Shown: positions 1 through 6,611, counted from the stretch's first letter. The stretch is DNA of 9,659 nt from an uncultured Bacteroidales bacterium (GCA_937926515.1 CALAZZ010000044.1:1-9659), one strand, 5' to 3'. Numbers and translations are program-made. Notes: a model not told the origin generated them from the letters alone.

Positions 1-308
1 TCACACAGGACCTTTTCAAACGGGCAGCAACCATACAACCGGGCTTTAGCATTCAGTACAACACGCCATATTTTGCGAATGCGTATATGCCGGCACTTAG
101 GGCATTTTACCTGCAAGACAAGAAAGAGATCGGAGGTTATCCCTACCTGGATATATTTTTCGGACTTAAAGTGAAACGGGCAAATCTATTTGTGAAATAT
201 ACCAACCTCTATGCCTTTGCAGGCGATTATAGCTATTACACCGTACCGGGCTATCCCCAGCGCGACCCCACCTTCTATTTTGGTGTGAGTTGGCGGTTTT
301 ATCAGTAG
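1..308 (+). CDS. C-terminal end of a Bacteroidota putative porin (partial)
   Basis: The reading frame enters the window from the left (codons in phase from position 3) and ends at TAG 306-308, giving about 101 residues. They alternate polar and hydrophobic residues as outer-membrane beta-strands do, and the last strand is FYFGVSWRFYQ, with an aromatic near the terminus as in proteins recognised by the BAM machinery. The stretch YMPALRAFYLQDKKEIGGYPYL followed by LFVKYTNL matches my memory of the ending of the 'putative porin' family (Porin_10-like), where a loop containing FYLQ..xEIG.YPY precedes the last strands. The role would be an outer-membrane channel of unknown substrate. Only the end is present, so the start, signal peptide and operon partners cannot be judged. 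It could be another outer-membrane barrel; the family assignment is by recalled similarity, not by a search. Confidence -1.
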   Translation, partial: TQDLFKRAATIQPGFSIQYNTPYFANAYMPALRAFYLQDKKEIGGYPYLDIFFGLKVKRANLFVKYTNLYAFAGDYSYYTVPGYPQRDPTFYFGVSWRFYQ

Positions 309-512
309 AGCTGCATAAGTTGTCTTAGCACTTAACCATGCCCACAAGGATAAGGTTTGTGAAAATATAACTTTCCTGATTTCCGGATTGGACACCCACT
401 TTTTTCTCCATAAAGAATTATTGATCCATGCAATTTGATTAAACCCAAGTTATGCAACAGGAGGCGCCATAAGCGCCGAAGTGCTTGCATTTACTTGTTC
501 CGCATGTGCGGG

Positions 513-588
513 ACGACTTAGAAAATCATCCCATACGTACGGGAGGTGAAATATAGTGTAACCCAAAAAGATTGATTTTCTTAGTCGT
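513..588. repeat. Imperfect long inverted repeat (possible hairpin or miniature element)
   Basis: The left arm, CGACTTAGAAAATCA at 514-528, is the reverse complement of TGATTTTCTTAGTCG at 573-587 except for one position. One further pair (513/588) extends it to 16 bp with one mismatch. The 44-base interior contains a smaller near-palindrome, TCCCATACGTACGGGA, at 529-544. A GC hairpin (500-511) sits immediately to the left. The length and near-perfection of the arms are beyond what I expect by chance in a 554-base spacer. It may be a structured RNA end of the porin transcript, a small mobile-element remnant, or a protein-binding site; the sequence does not decide between these. Confidence -1.
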
Positions 589-784
589 ATATGCAAATGA
601 TGCTAATCAATTGCATAGATTGGGATTATAGTTGATACTTCTATTATATATTATCGTTTTTTCAAACATATCTTAACCAGGCTTTGCAGACTTTCCTTTC
701 GACAGGCAGTCTCGTCAAATATATTCTATAATATTGATATACAGATATTTATATTGATTTTCAATGATAAATTTACATCTGTTG

Positions 785-800
785 TTCGGTCATGACCGAA
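785..800. promoter_or_regulatory. Perfect 16-bp palindrome, candidate operator or parS-like site
   Basis: TTCGGTCATGACCGAA is identical to its own reverse complement over all 16 bases. Its centre is about 70 bp upstream of the ATG of the ParB-like gene and about 30 bp upstream of the putative -7 box. Classical chromosomal parS sites are also 16-bp palindromes (TGTTTCACGTGAAACA), but this sequence is different. The position fits either a binding site for the adjacent ParB-like protein or an operator for another regulator. Binding is inferred from position and symmetry only. Confidence -1.
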
Positions 801-813
801 ACTATTTTAAAAC

Positions 814-865
814 CTGCAATAAAATGACTTAATTTCGCATCAAATCCAAATACTGCAATAAAATG
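814..865 (+). repeat. 13-bp direct repeat bracketing the parB-like promoter
   Basis: CTGCAATAAAATG occurs at 814-826 and again, exactly, at 853-865, 39 bp apart. The second copy contains the ATG start codon of the ParB-like gene. The putative -7 box lies between the copies. It may be a local duplication or a pair of regulatory half-sites. Confidence -1.
830..837 (+). promoter_or_regulatory. Putative Bacteroidota-type -7 box for the parB-like gene
   Basis: TAATTTCG differs at one position from the Bacteroidota consensus TAnnTTTG. Its distance to the ATG at 863 would leave a leader of about 20 bases. No clear -33 TTG was found at the usual spacing, so this is a moderate call. Confidence -1.
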
Positions 866-1675
866 TCAAACAATGCAACCAAGCTGAAAGAGATCACCAA
901 ATTCATCAAAATCAAAGACCTGGTTGATTCACCCTACCAGGGGCGCTTTACACCTAATGATGACGCGAAAGACAAGGGCGCTGACCACATTGCCGAGCTG
1001 GCCCAAAGCATCGACCAAAACGGACTGATGATGCCCATCATCGTCAGGCAGAAGGAAGAAGGATACGAAATCATTGACGGGCACCAGCGCGTACTGGCCA
1101 TGCGTAAGCTCGGTCGCGGACAAATCATGGCCATCATCAAGGACTGCACCGAGCGCGAAGCGCAACTGATGCACGTTATCGGCAATTTGCAGCGCAAAAA
1201 CCTGAAACCCATCGAGCAGGCCATTACCTACCAGAAGCTGCTCAATGCAGGCATCTTTAAAGATAAAAGGGAATTATCAAATGCCCTTTCGAAAGATGAA
1301 ACCTATGTGGGCGACCTGCTGGCAACCCTGCAGCTCGACAGCCGCATCATTGACGAACTGGCAAAAAGCAATCTGATTAAAGATATGCGCATGCTCAGGC
1401 TCATCAGGCTGTACGAACCCGTTGACGAAAACGGCGTGTCGAATGCCCAGTGGGAGCTCTACAAAAAAGTGGTGTACGGAAAAATGAACCGGCAAAAGCT
1501 GATGCAACACCTCAAACGCAAAAACCAGCCCAAAACCGTGCAGTCGTATCGCCTGAAAACCACCAAACGCAACATTACCGTGGTGATGGATACAGGCACC
1601 CTGGACCCGGCAAGAAAAGAGCAACTGCTGGCACTGATCAATGAGAAAATTAAGGAGATCATGGAGGGATTGTAA
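863..1675 (+). CDS. Orphan ParB/RepB-like nucleoid or partition protein
   Basis: A 270-residue protein with ParB architecture. Residues about 14-115 form the ParB/sulfiredoxin-like N-terminal domain, with the nucleotide-binding motif GYEIIDGHQRVLAMRKLG (67-84) and a second motif GNLQRKNLKPIEQA (107-120) that matches the E-N-(L)-Q-R box of the family. Residues about 133-160 (KRELSNALSKDETYVGDLL) look like the helix-turn-helix that reads a DNA site. The C-terminal third is basic and then helical, possibly for dimerisation. In the family, ParB binds CTP and spreads from parS. Here the usual GERRWRA motif is DGHQRVLA, more typical of plasmid-type or accessory relatives. No parA partner is adjacent: upstream is a porin and downstream a surface protein. 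Bases and codons resemble the djlA-like flank. Segregation or transcription control are both possible; the exact function is unknown. Confidence -1.
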   Translation: MSNNATKLKEITKFIKIKDLVDSPYQGRFTPNDDAKDKGADHIAELAQSIDQNGLMMPIIVRQKEEGYEIIDGHQRVLAMRKLGRGQIMAIIKDCTEREAQLMHVIGNLQRKNLKPIEQAITYQKLLNAGIFKDKRELSNALSKDETYVGDLLATLQLDSRIIDELAKSNLIKDMRMLRLIRLYEPVDENGVSNAQWELYKKVVYGKMNRQKLMQHLKRKNQPKTVQSYRLKTTKRNITVVMDTGTLDPARKEQLLALINEKIKEIMEGL

Positions 1676-1712
1676 TATTAACCCGACAAATTCCTGTTGG
1701 TGACAATTAATA
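1676..1712 (+). terminator. Weak hairpin after the parB-like gene, possible terminator
   Basis: Directly after the stop codon, TATTAA (1676-1681) pairs with TTAATA (1707-1712). Inside this, CCGACA (1683-1688) pairs with TGTTGG (1695-1700), with one G-T pair. It is not followed by a clean T tract, only ACTGTTTTA nearby, so termination is tentative. Confidence -1.
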
Positions 1713-1802
1713 CCATACTGTTTTAAGCCTGATCGCAATTGCATAAATCAATCAATTGAGCCAACGATAATTGATGCCAAAAAATTGATGGATTAGTATA
1801 AC

Positions 1803-1833
1803 TTGCATCCAACCAAAATATGATTTATCTTAG
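1803..1833 (+). promoter_or_regulatory. Putative Bacteroidota-type promoter for the large surface-protein gene
   Basis: TTG at 1803-1805 and TATCTTAG at 1826-1833 are separated by 20 bases, close to the Bacteroidota -33/-7 arrangement, with one mismatch to TAnnTTTG. A transcript would begin near 1840 and have a leader of 40-80 bases, depending on which ATG is used. Confidence -1.
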
Positions 1834-1917
1834 CCCCGATGAACGTTCTTTTAATAGCTAACAAAAATTAATGAAACAATGCCAGGTACAAACAGCATAC
1901 ATCCCTTTTCAGCACCC

Positions 1918-4900
1918 ATGTTCAACAAGCACAGGAGTTTTAGGAATGTGTTGTTTGGTGCTGGTTTTTTGTTGGGTTCTGCGGTGTATGGTCAGACTAG
2001 TGTTAATATTGAGGGTAATGTTAAGAATAGTCCGCATGGTGTTTTTCCTTTGACGGAGGTTGTTGCTCAGGATGCTGGTTCTGGTGAGGTTTATCAGAGT
2101 GTGTTTACGGATGTGAGTGGTGATTATTCTTTGGAGTTTATTATTACGGGTTTGGGTGAGAGTTTTATGAATAGTAATGTTGTTAGGCCTAATCCTTTTG
2201 GTCGTGAGACTGTGATTGTGTATAACGCGGTGAGTTCTGGTGTTAGGGATTTTTCTGTGAGTAATGTTCTTGGTCAGGAGGTTTTTAGTTCTAGTTTCGT
2301 TGTTGATCAGGGGGGTGTTGCTAGTATTAATGTTAGGGGTTTGGGGGAGCCGGGTTTGTATTTCGCGGTTATTTCTGGTGGTTCTGGTAAGGATGTTTTT
2401 AAGTTGGTTCAGACTGAGAGTGATGCTTCTAGGGTTGTTGATTTTAGTGTTTCTAGTGGTTTTTCTTTGAAGCAGGGTTTTAGTAATGATATTAAGTTGA
2501 GTTTTTTGAGCGATACTCATTATGTTAAGGATACGTTGTTGTCTCAGCAGAATCATTTTGGGGTTGATGTTACTTTGTTGCAGGTTCCTGAGCAGGTGAA
2601 TTCTTTGTATAGTATTAATCTTTTGAATGATGTGATGCAGCAACCTGTTGTGGGTAGTGTTTCGGTTAGGGATTTTGATTCTGGTGAGTTGTTGTTTAGT
2701 GGTTCTAGTAATGTTTCTGGTAATTTTTCTAGGAGTTTTCCCGTTAATAAGTGGAGTTGGCCGGGTCTTGATCCTATTTATAGTGTTAGTGCTTTGGAGA
2801 CGAGTGTTTCTGCTGCGCATCATGATTTTTTGCAAAGGGTTGATGATTATGCTGAGGTTATGAGTCTTAGTTCGGTTCTTAGTCAGGTGTGGTATAATAG
2901 TAATGCTTCTTTGAGTGTTAATCTTACTAGTTTGCCTTTGGGTTATGGTCCTAGTGGGGTTTTTTTGGATGTGTTGCATAATGGTTCTAGTGTTGTTTCT
3001 GGTTCTACTAGTAATGGTTCTGCTTCTTTTAATTTTGGTTATGATTTTGTTCAGAATGGTTCGCAGGTGATGAATTTTATTAATGGTGTTCATGTGACGT
3101 CTTTGGATGTTTCTGCTAGTCATGCGTTGCATGAGCCTAGGGTTTTTTCTAAGGCTTTTAGTAGTAGTATGGTTGTTAATGAGACGTTGAATCAGATACC
3201 TGAGCAGGGTACTACGGAAATAACGACTAATGTTACGAGTGTGCCTTTTAATTATGGTCCTACTGGTGCAGTTGTTTTGGCTCAGAATCCGGGTAATGGT
3301 TCTACTTTGTATCAGGGTTCGACGGTTGATGGTGTGCATGTTGGTTCTTTTGATTTTTTGTTTTGGGAGTACGGGGATTTGTATCAGAGCACGGTTGATG
3401 ATGTTGCGTTGAATGTTTCTTCTACGAATCATAATCCTTTTAATTCAGTGGTGCCGAATGTTGATCAAACAGTTAACGCGGTGCTAGAACAATTACCAGA
3501 ACAATGGACTACGACAATAAATACTTACGTGGAGAATAACATGTTTAATCATCCATTACAAGGAGCAAGCGTTGTGTACGTTAACCCTAGCACGGGTGGT
3601 GCGTTGACGCAAGGAACGACTAATGCTTCAGGGAATTTTAACGGTAGTTTTTCGCATGAGGTGTGGGTGAATGCTACTAATCCAGAGCAAGTGATTTATG
3701 CGATACCGCAAGTAAGAATAGACGCGAGCGCGACGCAACACGCTTCAGGAACGCAAACCGTCGCTAACCAGAATCAAAATGTGAATATGGTATTGGTACA
3801 ACAACCAACACAAATGACCACGACGATAACGACGACGGTGCAGAACGACGTGTTCGGATACATGATGCCAGGAGCAAATGTATCATACCTTAATCCAAGC
3901 AATGGCTCAGTGCTAACACAAGGAACAACTAATGCGTCCGGAGTTTTTAATAATCCATTCACACACAACGTATGGATACACCCAGCTGACCCTGGACAAG
4001 TTATATACGCAGTACCAGAGGTACAGGTTAATGTTAGCGCGACGCAACACGCTTCAGGAACGCAAACCGTTACAAACGAAGATCAAACATTAGAACTAAT
4101 CTTGCAACAAATACCTCAAAACTTGAACGCGAACGTATCAGGACAAGTAACTAATCCTAATAATCAACCAATAAACCAAGTACTAGTAACAGCACTAGAC
4201 CCTGATAACGCGATGATGAATAACACGAACACGAATACGCAAGGAAATTACTCGTTCACCTTGAATTATGAAGCGTGGAACAACCCTGTGAACCCGGAAC
4301 AAAGTTTTACGGTGCCAAGCCATTTCTTATTAAATTTTGAGAAAACAGGATACACAATGCATACCACGGAACCCAAGAACTTCGCGCCAAACATCGTGCA
4401 TAATCAAACATTAACACCTGAAGCACAAACATACACCTTCAGCATACACCCTTATACTGCGACGAACAAACAAGTAAGTGAAGTAACCACGCAACCATTT
4501 ACTTTTCACGTAAGAACAACAAGTGATAATCAAGTTCACAGTTTCACGCAGAGCGGAAATAATCCTGTGCAGTTCACAATCACAGGATCATATAATCCTG
4601 AGGAGATAGTTAAGTTTTGGCATAACAATCCTGAAGGAAAGTTTGATCAGACATTAGTATTAGAACATCCTAATCAAGATTGGACTGCGCCTAATATTGC
4701 GCAAACTAACATTGTAAGAAATTGGTTTCCTGGTATGCCTATGGATACATTAACTACAACCCTTGGTAATTTATCAAATCCTAGTTACGCGAATCTTATT
4801 GAAGCGTATTTTCCTGAACAAAATCTTTTATCAACTACGCCAAATATTTATTTGCCTTTTAGCGGAGATACCATTATGACAATGTTCGCAGATAGAACAG

Positions 4901-5616
4901 GATACAACACAGTAAAGAATTGGAAGTACGAACCCGTACCACACGTAGACAGAGTCATATTCTTATTTAGAAGAATCGCAGGCGATCCTTGGAATAATAG
5001 CGATCCTATTACGCCCGCGCAACTTCAAGTAATAAACACAGTAGCTCAAGGAATAGACCAACACTTGGTAAGTGCGAGTGGCAGAGTAAGAATGCCCGTA
5101 ATTTATAATTATGTAAATAGTCAAGCAGATGCACAAGAATTCACAGATAGAGGATGGGATTATACAACAAGATCATGGTATGAAATTGGACAACCACTTA
5201 ATGGCGTTTTTTTAGATCCGCAAAATTACAGAATAAAAGCTTCAAGTGCAAACTTTCCTCCAAATTCTGTTCAAGGTGATATTTATGAAGAGCATCATGA
5301 AGCATTATTTGCGTTCGGTAATGGTCCAAATAATATGCCTTCAAAATATTATACTTCTTTTAATGCTTTACCAAATGATATTGGTAAAACTATGATTTAT
5401 ATGGCCAGCATGCTTGATCCTTTTACGCCTGTACTTGTGTGGAATCAAAAAAGTGCTAGTTTTGAACCAGACACTACTGATTTAAGAAAAAAATACAATG
5501 ATTCAACAAAGAATATTTCTAATGATTATTTTATTGAGTCTGAAGATTTGGAAAGTAAATGTTATATTTGGAGCGTCGAAGACAATAATGACCTAATTTA
5601 TGAATATAAAGAATGA
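1918..5616 (+). CDS. Large secreted surface protein with tandem beta-sandwich repeats and an internal T9SS CTD-like domain
   Basis: From ATG 1918 the product has 1232 residues. This start is chosen because it gives a compact signal peptide (MFNKHRSFRNVLFGAGFLLG, cleavage near SAVYG/Q); an in-frame ATG at 1879 would add 13 residues. Residues 27-76 resemble a carboxypeptidase-regulatory-like fold. Residues 86-165 (RPNPFGRE ... NVLGQEVF ... GLYFAVISGG) match the type IX secretion C-terminal domain. From about 221 to 835 there are six repeats of about 100 residues, starting near 221, 321, 424, 523, 626 and 729, each opening with Q-x-P-x-Q or similar. The tail (about 835-1232) contains DIYEEHHEALFAFG, reminiscent of a degenerate metzincin-like peptidase. 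There is a single Cys (C-terminal SKCYIW) and many N-x-S/T sequons. Codon choice changes sharply at codon 510. The role is probably adhesion or surface display; the function is not recognised. Confidence -1.
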   Translation: MFNKHRSFRNVLFGAGFLLGSAVYGQTSVNIEGNVKNSPHGVFPLTEVVAQDAGSGEVYQSVFTDVSGDYSLEFIITGLGESFMNSNVVRPNPFGRETVIVYNAVSSGVRDFSVSNVLGQEVFSSSFVVDQGGVASINVRGLGEPGLYFAVISGGSGKDVFKLVQTESDASRVVDFSVSSGFSLKQGFSNDIKLSFLSDTHYVKDTLLSQQNHFGVDVTLLQVPEQVNSLYSINLLNDVMQQPVVGSVSVRDFDSGELLFSGSSNVSGNFSRSFPVNKWSWPGLDPIYSVSALETSVSAAHHDFLQRVDDYAEVMSLSSVLSQVWYNSNASLSVNLTSLPLGYGPSGVFLDVLHNGSSVVSGSTSNGSASFNFGYDFVQNGSQVMNFINGVHVTSLDVSASHALHEPRVFSKAFSSSMVVNETLNQIPEQGTTEITTNVTSVPFNYGPTGAVVLAQNPGNGSTLYQGSTVDGVHVGSFDFLFWEYGDLYQSTVDDVALNVSSTNHNPFNSVVPNVDQTVNAVLEQLPEQWTTTINTYVENNMFNHPLQGASVVYVNPSTGGALTQGTTNASGNFNGSFSHEVWVNATNPEQVIYAIPQVRIDASATQHASGTQTVANQNQNVNMVLVQQPTQMTTTITTTVQNDVFGYMMPGANVSYLNPSNGSVLTQGTTNASGVFNNPFTHNVWIHPADPGQVIYAVPEVQVNVSATQHASGTQTVTNEDQTLELILQQIPQNLNANVSGQVTNPNNQPINQVLVTALDPDNAMMNNTNTNTQGNYSFTLNYEAWNNPVNPEQSFTVPSHFLLNFEKTGYTMHTTEPKNFAPNIVHNQTLTPEAQTYTFSIHPYTATNKQVSEVTTQPFTFHVRTTSDNQVHSFTQSGNNPVQFTITGSYNPEEIVKFWHNNPEGKFDQTLVLEHPNQDWTAPNIAQTNIVRNWFPGMPMDTLTTTLGNLSNPSYANLIEAYFPEQNLLSTTPNIYLPFSGDTIMTMFADRTGYNTVKNWKYEPVPHVDRVIFLFRRIAGDPWNNSDPITPAQLQVINTVAQGIDQHLVSASGRVRMPVIYNYVNSQADAQEFTDRGWDYTTRSWYEIGQPLNGVFLDPQNYRIKASSANFPPNSVQGDIYEEHHEALFAFGNGPNNMPSKYYTSFNALPNDIGKTMIYMASMLDPFTPVLVWNQKSASFEPDTTDLRKKYNDSTKNISNDYFIESEDLESKCYIWSVEDNNDLIYEYKE
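2173..2412 (+). other. T9SS type A CTD-like domain encoded near the protein N-terminus
   Basis: Encoded residues 86-165 follow the family pattern in order: PNPF near the start, a beta-strand (TVIVYN), then FSVSNVLGQEVF, matching the usual VYNxLGQEV, and finally GEPGLYFAVISGG, matching SGVYFYRL.AG. In Bacteroidota this domain normally occupies the very C-terminus and is the export signal. Here over 1000 residues follow it, so it is more likely a structural beta-sandwich module. This is a domain-level call from motif order only. Confidence -1.
3484..4101 (+). repeat. Two near-identical 103-residue tandem repeat units with a 35-nt exact DNA repeat
   Basis: Residues about 523-625 and 626-728 of the surface protein align along their length: QLPEQWTTTINT against QQPTQMTTTITT, LTQGTTNASG in both, EQVIYAIPQV against GQVIYAVPEV, and SATQHASGTQTV in both. 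At the DNA level 3727-3761 and 4036-4070 are identical over 35 bases, 309 bp (103 codons) apart, so these units duplicated or recombined recently. The other units of the gene are related but far more diverged. Confidence -1.
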
Positions 5617-5632
5617 TTTTTTTTTATTCATA
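5599..5632. terminator. AT-rich hairpin with T tract between convergent genes
   Basis: 5599-5610 pairs with 5621-5632 at 11 of 12 positions (TATGAAT against ATTCATA at the base), with a 10-base loop that includes the stop codon of the surface-protein gene. A run of nine T follows that stop (5617-5625). The two convergent coding regions are only 7 bp apart, so this could end transcription for at least the + strand gene. The low GC content makes the call tentative. Confidence -1.
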
Positions 5633-6574
5633 ACCAAATATTTTTACATTATCAGAATGATAATAAAAACCACCGTGTCCGTGTTGAGCTATAAAACAAC
5701 AACCCATACTTCTATCATTTAACTCGGTCAAAGGATTATAAAAATTAGGTAATTGACTAACACACCATTCTTCAGTCGTAGAACTAAAAATTCTCGTCAA
5801 CCAATTAGGTTGATTTGTCCTATGATCAACATCACAATCATAAAATGGCAAACCACCCACTCCGCATTGTGTTGGTTCTTCGCAAAAATATTCACCCGGG
5901 ATATGAGGATCTAGTCTCGCGATTTCTCCTGCGGGGCAACAGAATCCTCTTTCGAATTCGTTGTATTCGCCGTAACTGCAATAGAACGCAGCATCTTGGT
6001 TATTATTATTCAAACAGCTTTCGTTGTAAGTTACATCACCTGTAGAACTTATGCTTAATATGCAGTCTTCGCTTCTTTGATTATTACCAGTACACTCCTG
6101 CGGGACGTAGCTATTTCCCTCGCTCGGATGGCATGTTGGGCTGGCGCAATCTATGTTTCCGTCGCCCGTGTTATCGACGCTGTCGGCGCAGTATTCTTCG
6201 GCTCCGCAACAAATCTTGTTTTGGTAAGTATTTTCTTGAGGCATGGTTCCGTTTTCGCAGTCTGCTAAGTGTCCTTGGGCCCCGCTGATTCTTGCCACGC
6301 AGAATTCCGTCGCCTCACACTCCGATTTTAAAACGCACGCAGTGGGTAGTTTCAAAGTGGAATTTCCTTGGAATGTTACGTCTGTATTTGCGGGTAGCGC
6401 GACGTGACCGCTTCCTCTTATGTTCACTCCGTTAACGGTGTAAAGAACATTCGGATCGGAGAATTTGAAAACAGGTTCACCTGCGGAAGGTAAAGCATCA
6501 TAGCAATACAAACCAAAAGGATAATTCACATAGTTAACATGTAAATGATTGGCATAATGTCCTTGAGCGATCAA
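5624..6574 (-). CDS. Cysteine-rich, probably extracellular protein, 5'-truncated
   Basis: The readable protein is about 316 residues from a TTG codon at 6574. The frame stays open for only eight more codons to a stop at 6599-6601 and has no ATG near its beginning, and there is no signal peptide, so the natural start is probably lost. It has 22 cysteines, including three CC pairs (KICCGAEEYC, GFCCPAGEIA, MGCCFIAQHG), and one acidic loop, DNTGDGNIDCASPTC, resembling the D-N-D-G-D-G-x-I-D-C motifs of calcium- or metal-binding repeats. Such CC-P-x-G and DGDG-IDC patterns are, in my recollection, common in secreted proteins of DPANN archaea such as Woesearchaeota; this is an impression, not a search. 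Many disulphides suggest an extracellular location. It converges on the large surface gene, so it is not co-transcribed with it. No function is recognised. Confidence -1.
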   Translation of the reverse strand: MIAQGHYANHLHVNYVNYPFGLYCYDALPSAGEPVFKFSDPNVLYTVNGVNIRGSGHVALPANTDVTFQGNSTLKLPTACVLKSECEATEFCVARISGAQGHLADCENGTMPQENTYQNKICCGAEEYCADSVDNTGDGNIDCASPTCHPSEGNSYVPQECTGNNQRSEDCILSISSTGDVTYNESCLNNNNQDAAFYCSYGEYNEFERGFCCPAGEIARLDPHIPGEYFCEEPTQCGVGGLPFYDCDVDHRTNQPNWLTRIFSSTTEEWCVSQLPNFYNPLTELNDRSMGCCFIAQHGHGGFYYHSDNVKIFGYE

Positions 6575-6589
6575 CCACTTAACATATTG

Positions 6590-6611
6590 ATATGCAATTT
6601 ATTATGCATAT
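6590..6611. repeat. 7-bp inverted repeat at the edge of the unusual segment
   Basis: ATATGCA (6590-6596) and TGCATAT (6605-6611) flank an 8-base AT loop. It lies exactly where the Cys-rich reading frame stops being open (stop at 6599-6601). It may mark a junction or be a chance palindrome in AT-rich DNA. Confidence -1.

Larger units (their letters stand above)
309..862. other. Long non-coding, AT-rich, structured spacer upstream of the parB-like gene
   Basis: I see no convincing gene in these 554 bases and no RNA gene I can name. The left part holds several small inverted repeats: GGCGC/GCGCC at 463-477, CCGCA/TGCGG at 500-511, and the long pair described separately at 513-588. The right part becomes very AT-rich; 721-780 contains 9 G or C in 60. 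It ends with a perfect 16-bp palindrome at 785-800 and the promoter of the next gene. An AT-rich tract plus palindrome next to a ParB-like gene could be a partition or regulatory region, but that is inference. Confidence -1.

Noticed and set aside
309..862. CRISPR array, tRNA or integron attC site in the long spacer
   Set aside because: No regularly spaced repeats with spacers, no cloverleaf, and no paired RYYYAAC/GTTRRRY ends were found; only isolated inverted repeats.
1277..1744. 155-codon open frame antisense to the parB-like gene
   Set aside because: No recognisable domain; overlaps a well-supported ParB-like protein.
1871..2053. ATGAAA start with a hydrophobic 60-residue product
   Set aside because: Different frame from the surface protein; the hydrophobicity comes from reading its T/G-rich codons out of frame.
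1909..3432. 507-codon open frame antisense to the surface-protein gene
   Set aside because: It is in exact codon register with the sense gene and is open only because TTA, CTA and TCA codons are absent there. Its product is an Arg/Thr/Asn/Ile-rich string with no domain or signal peptide. It is a shadow, though its extent measures the codon regime.
1850..6600. Transposon or integrase-borne island
   Set aside because: No transposase, integrase, terminal inverted repeats or target duplications could be identified at either edge.
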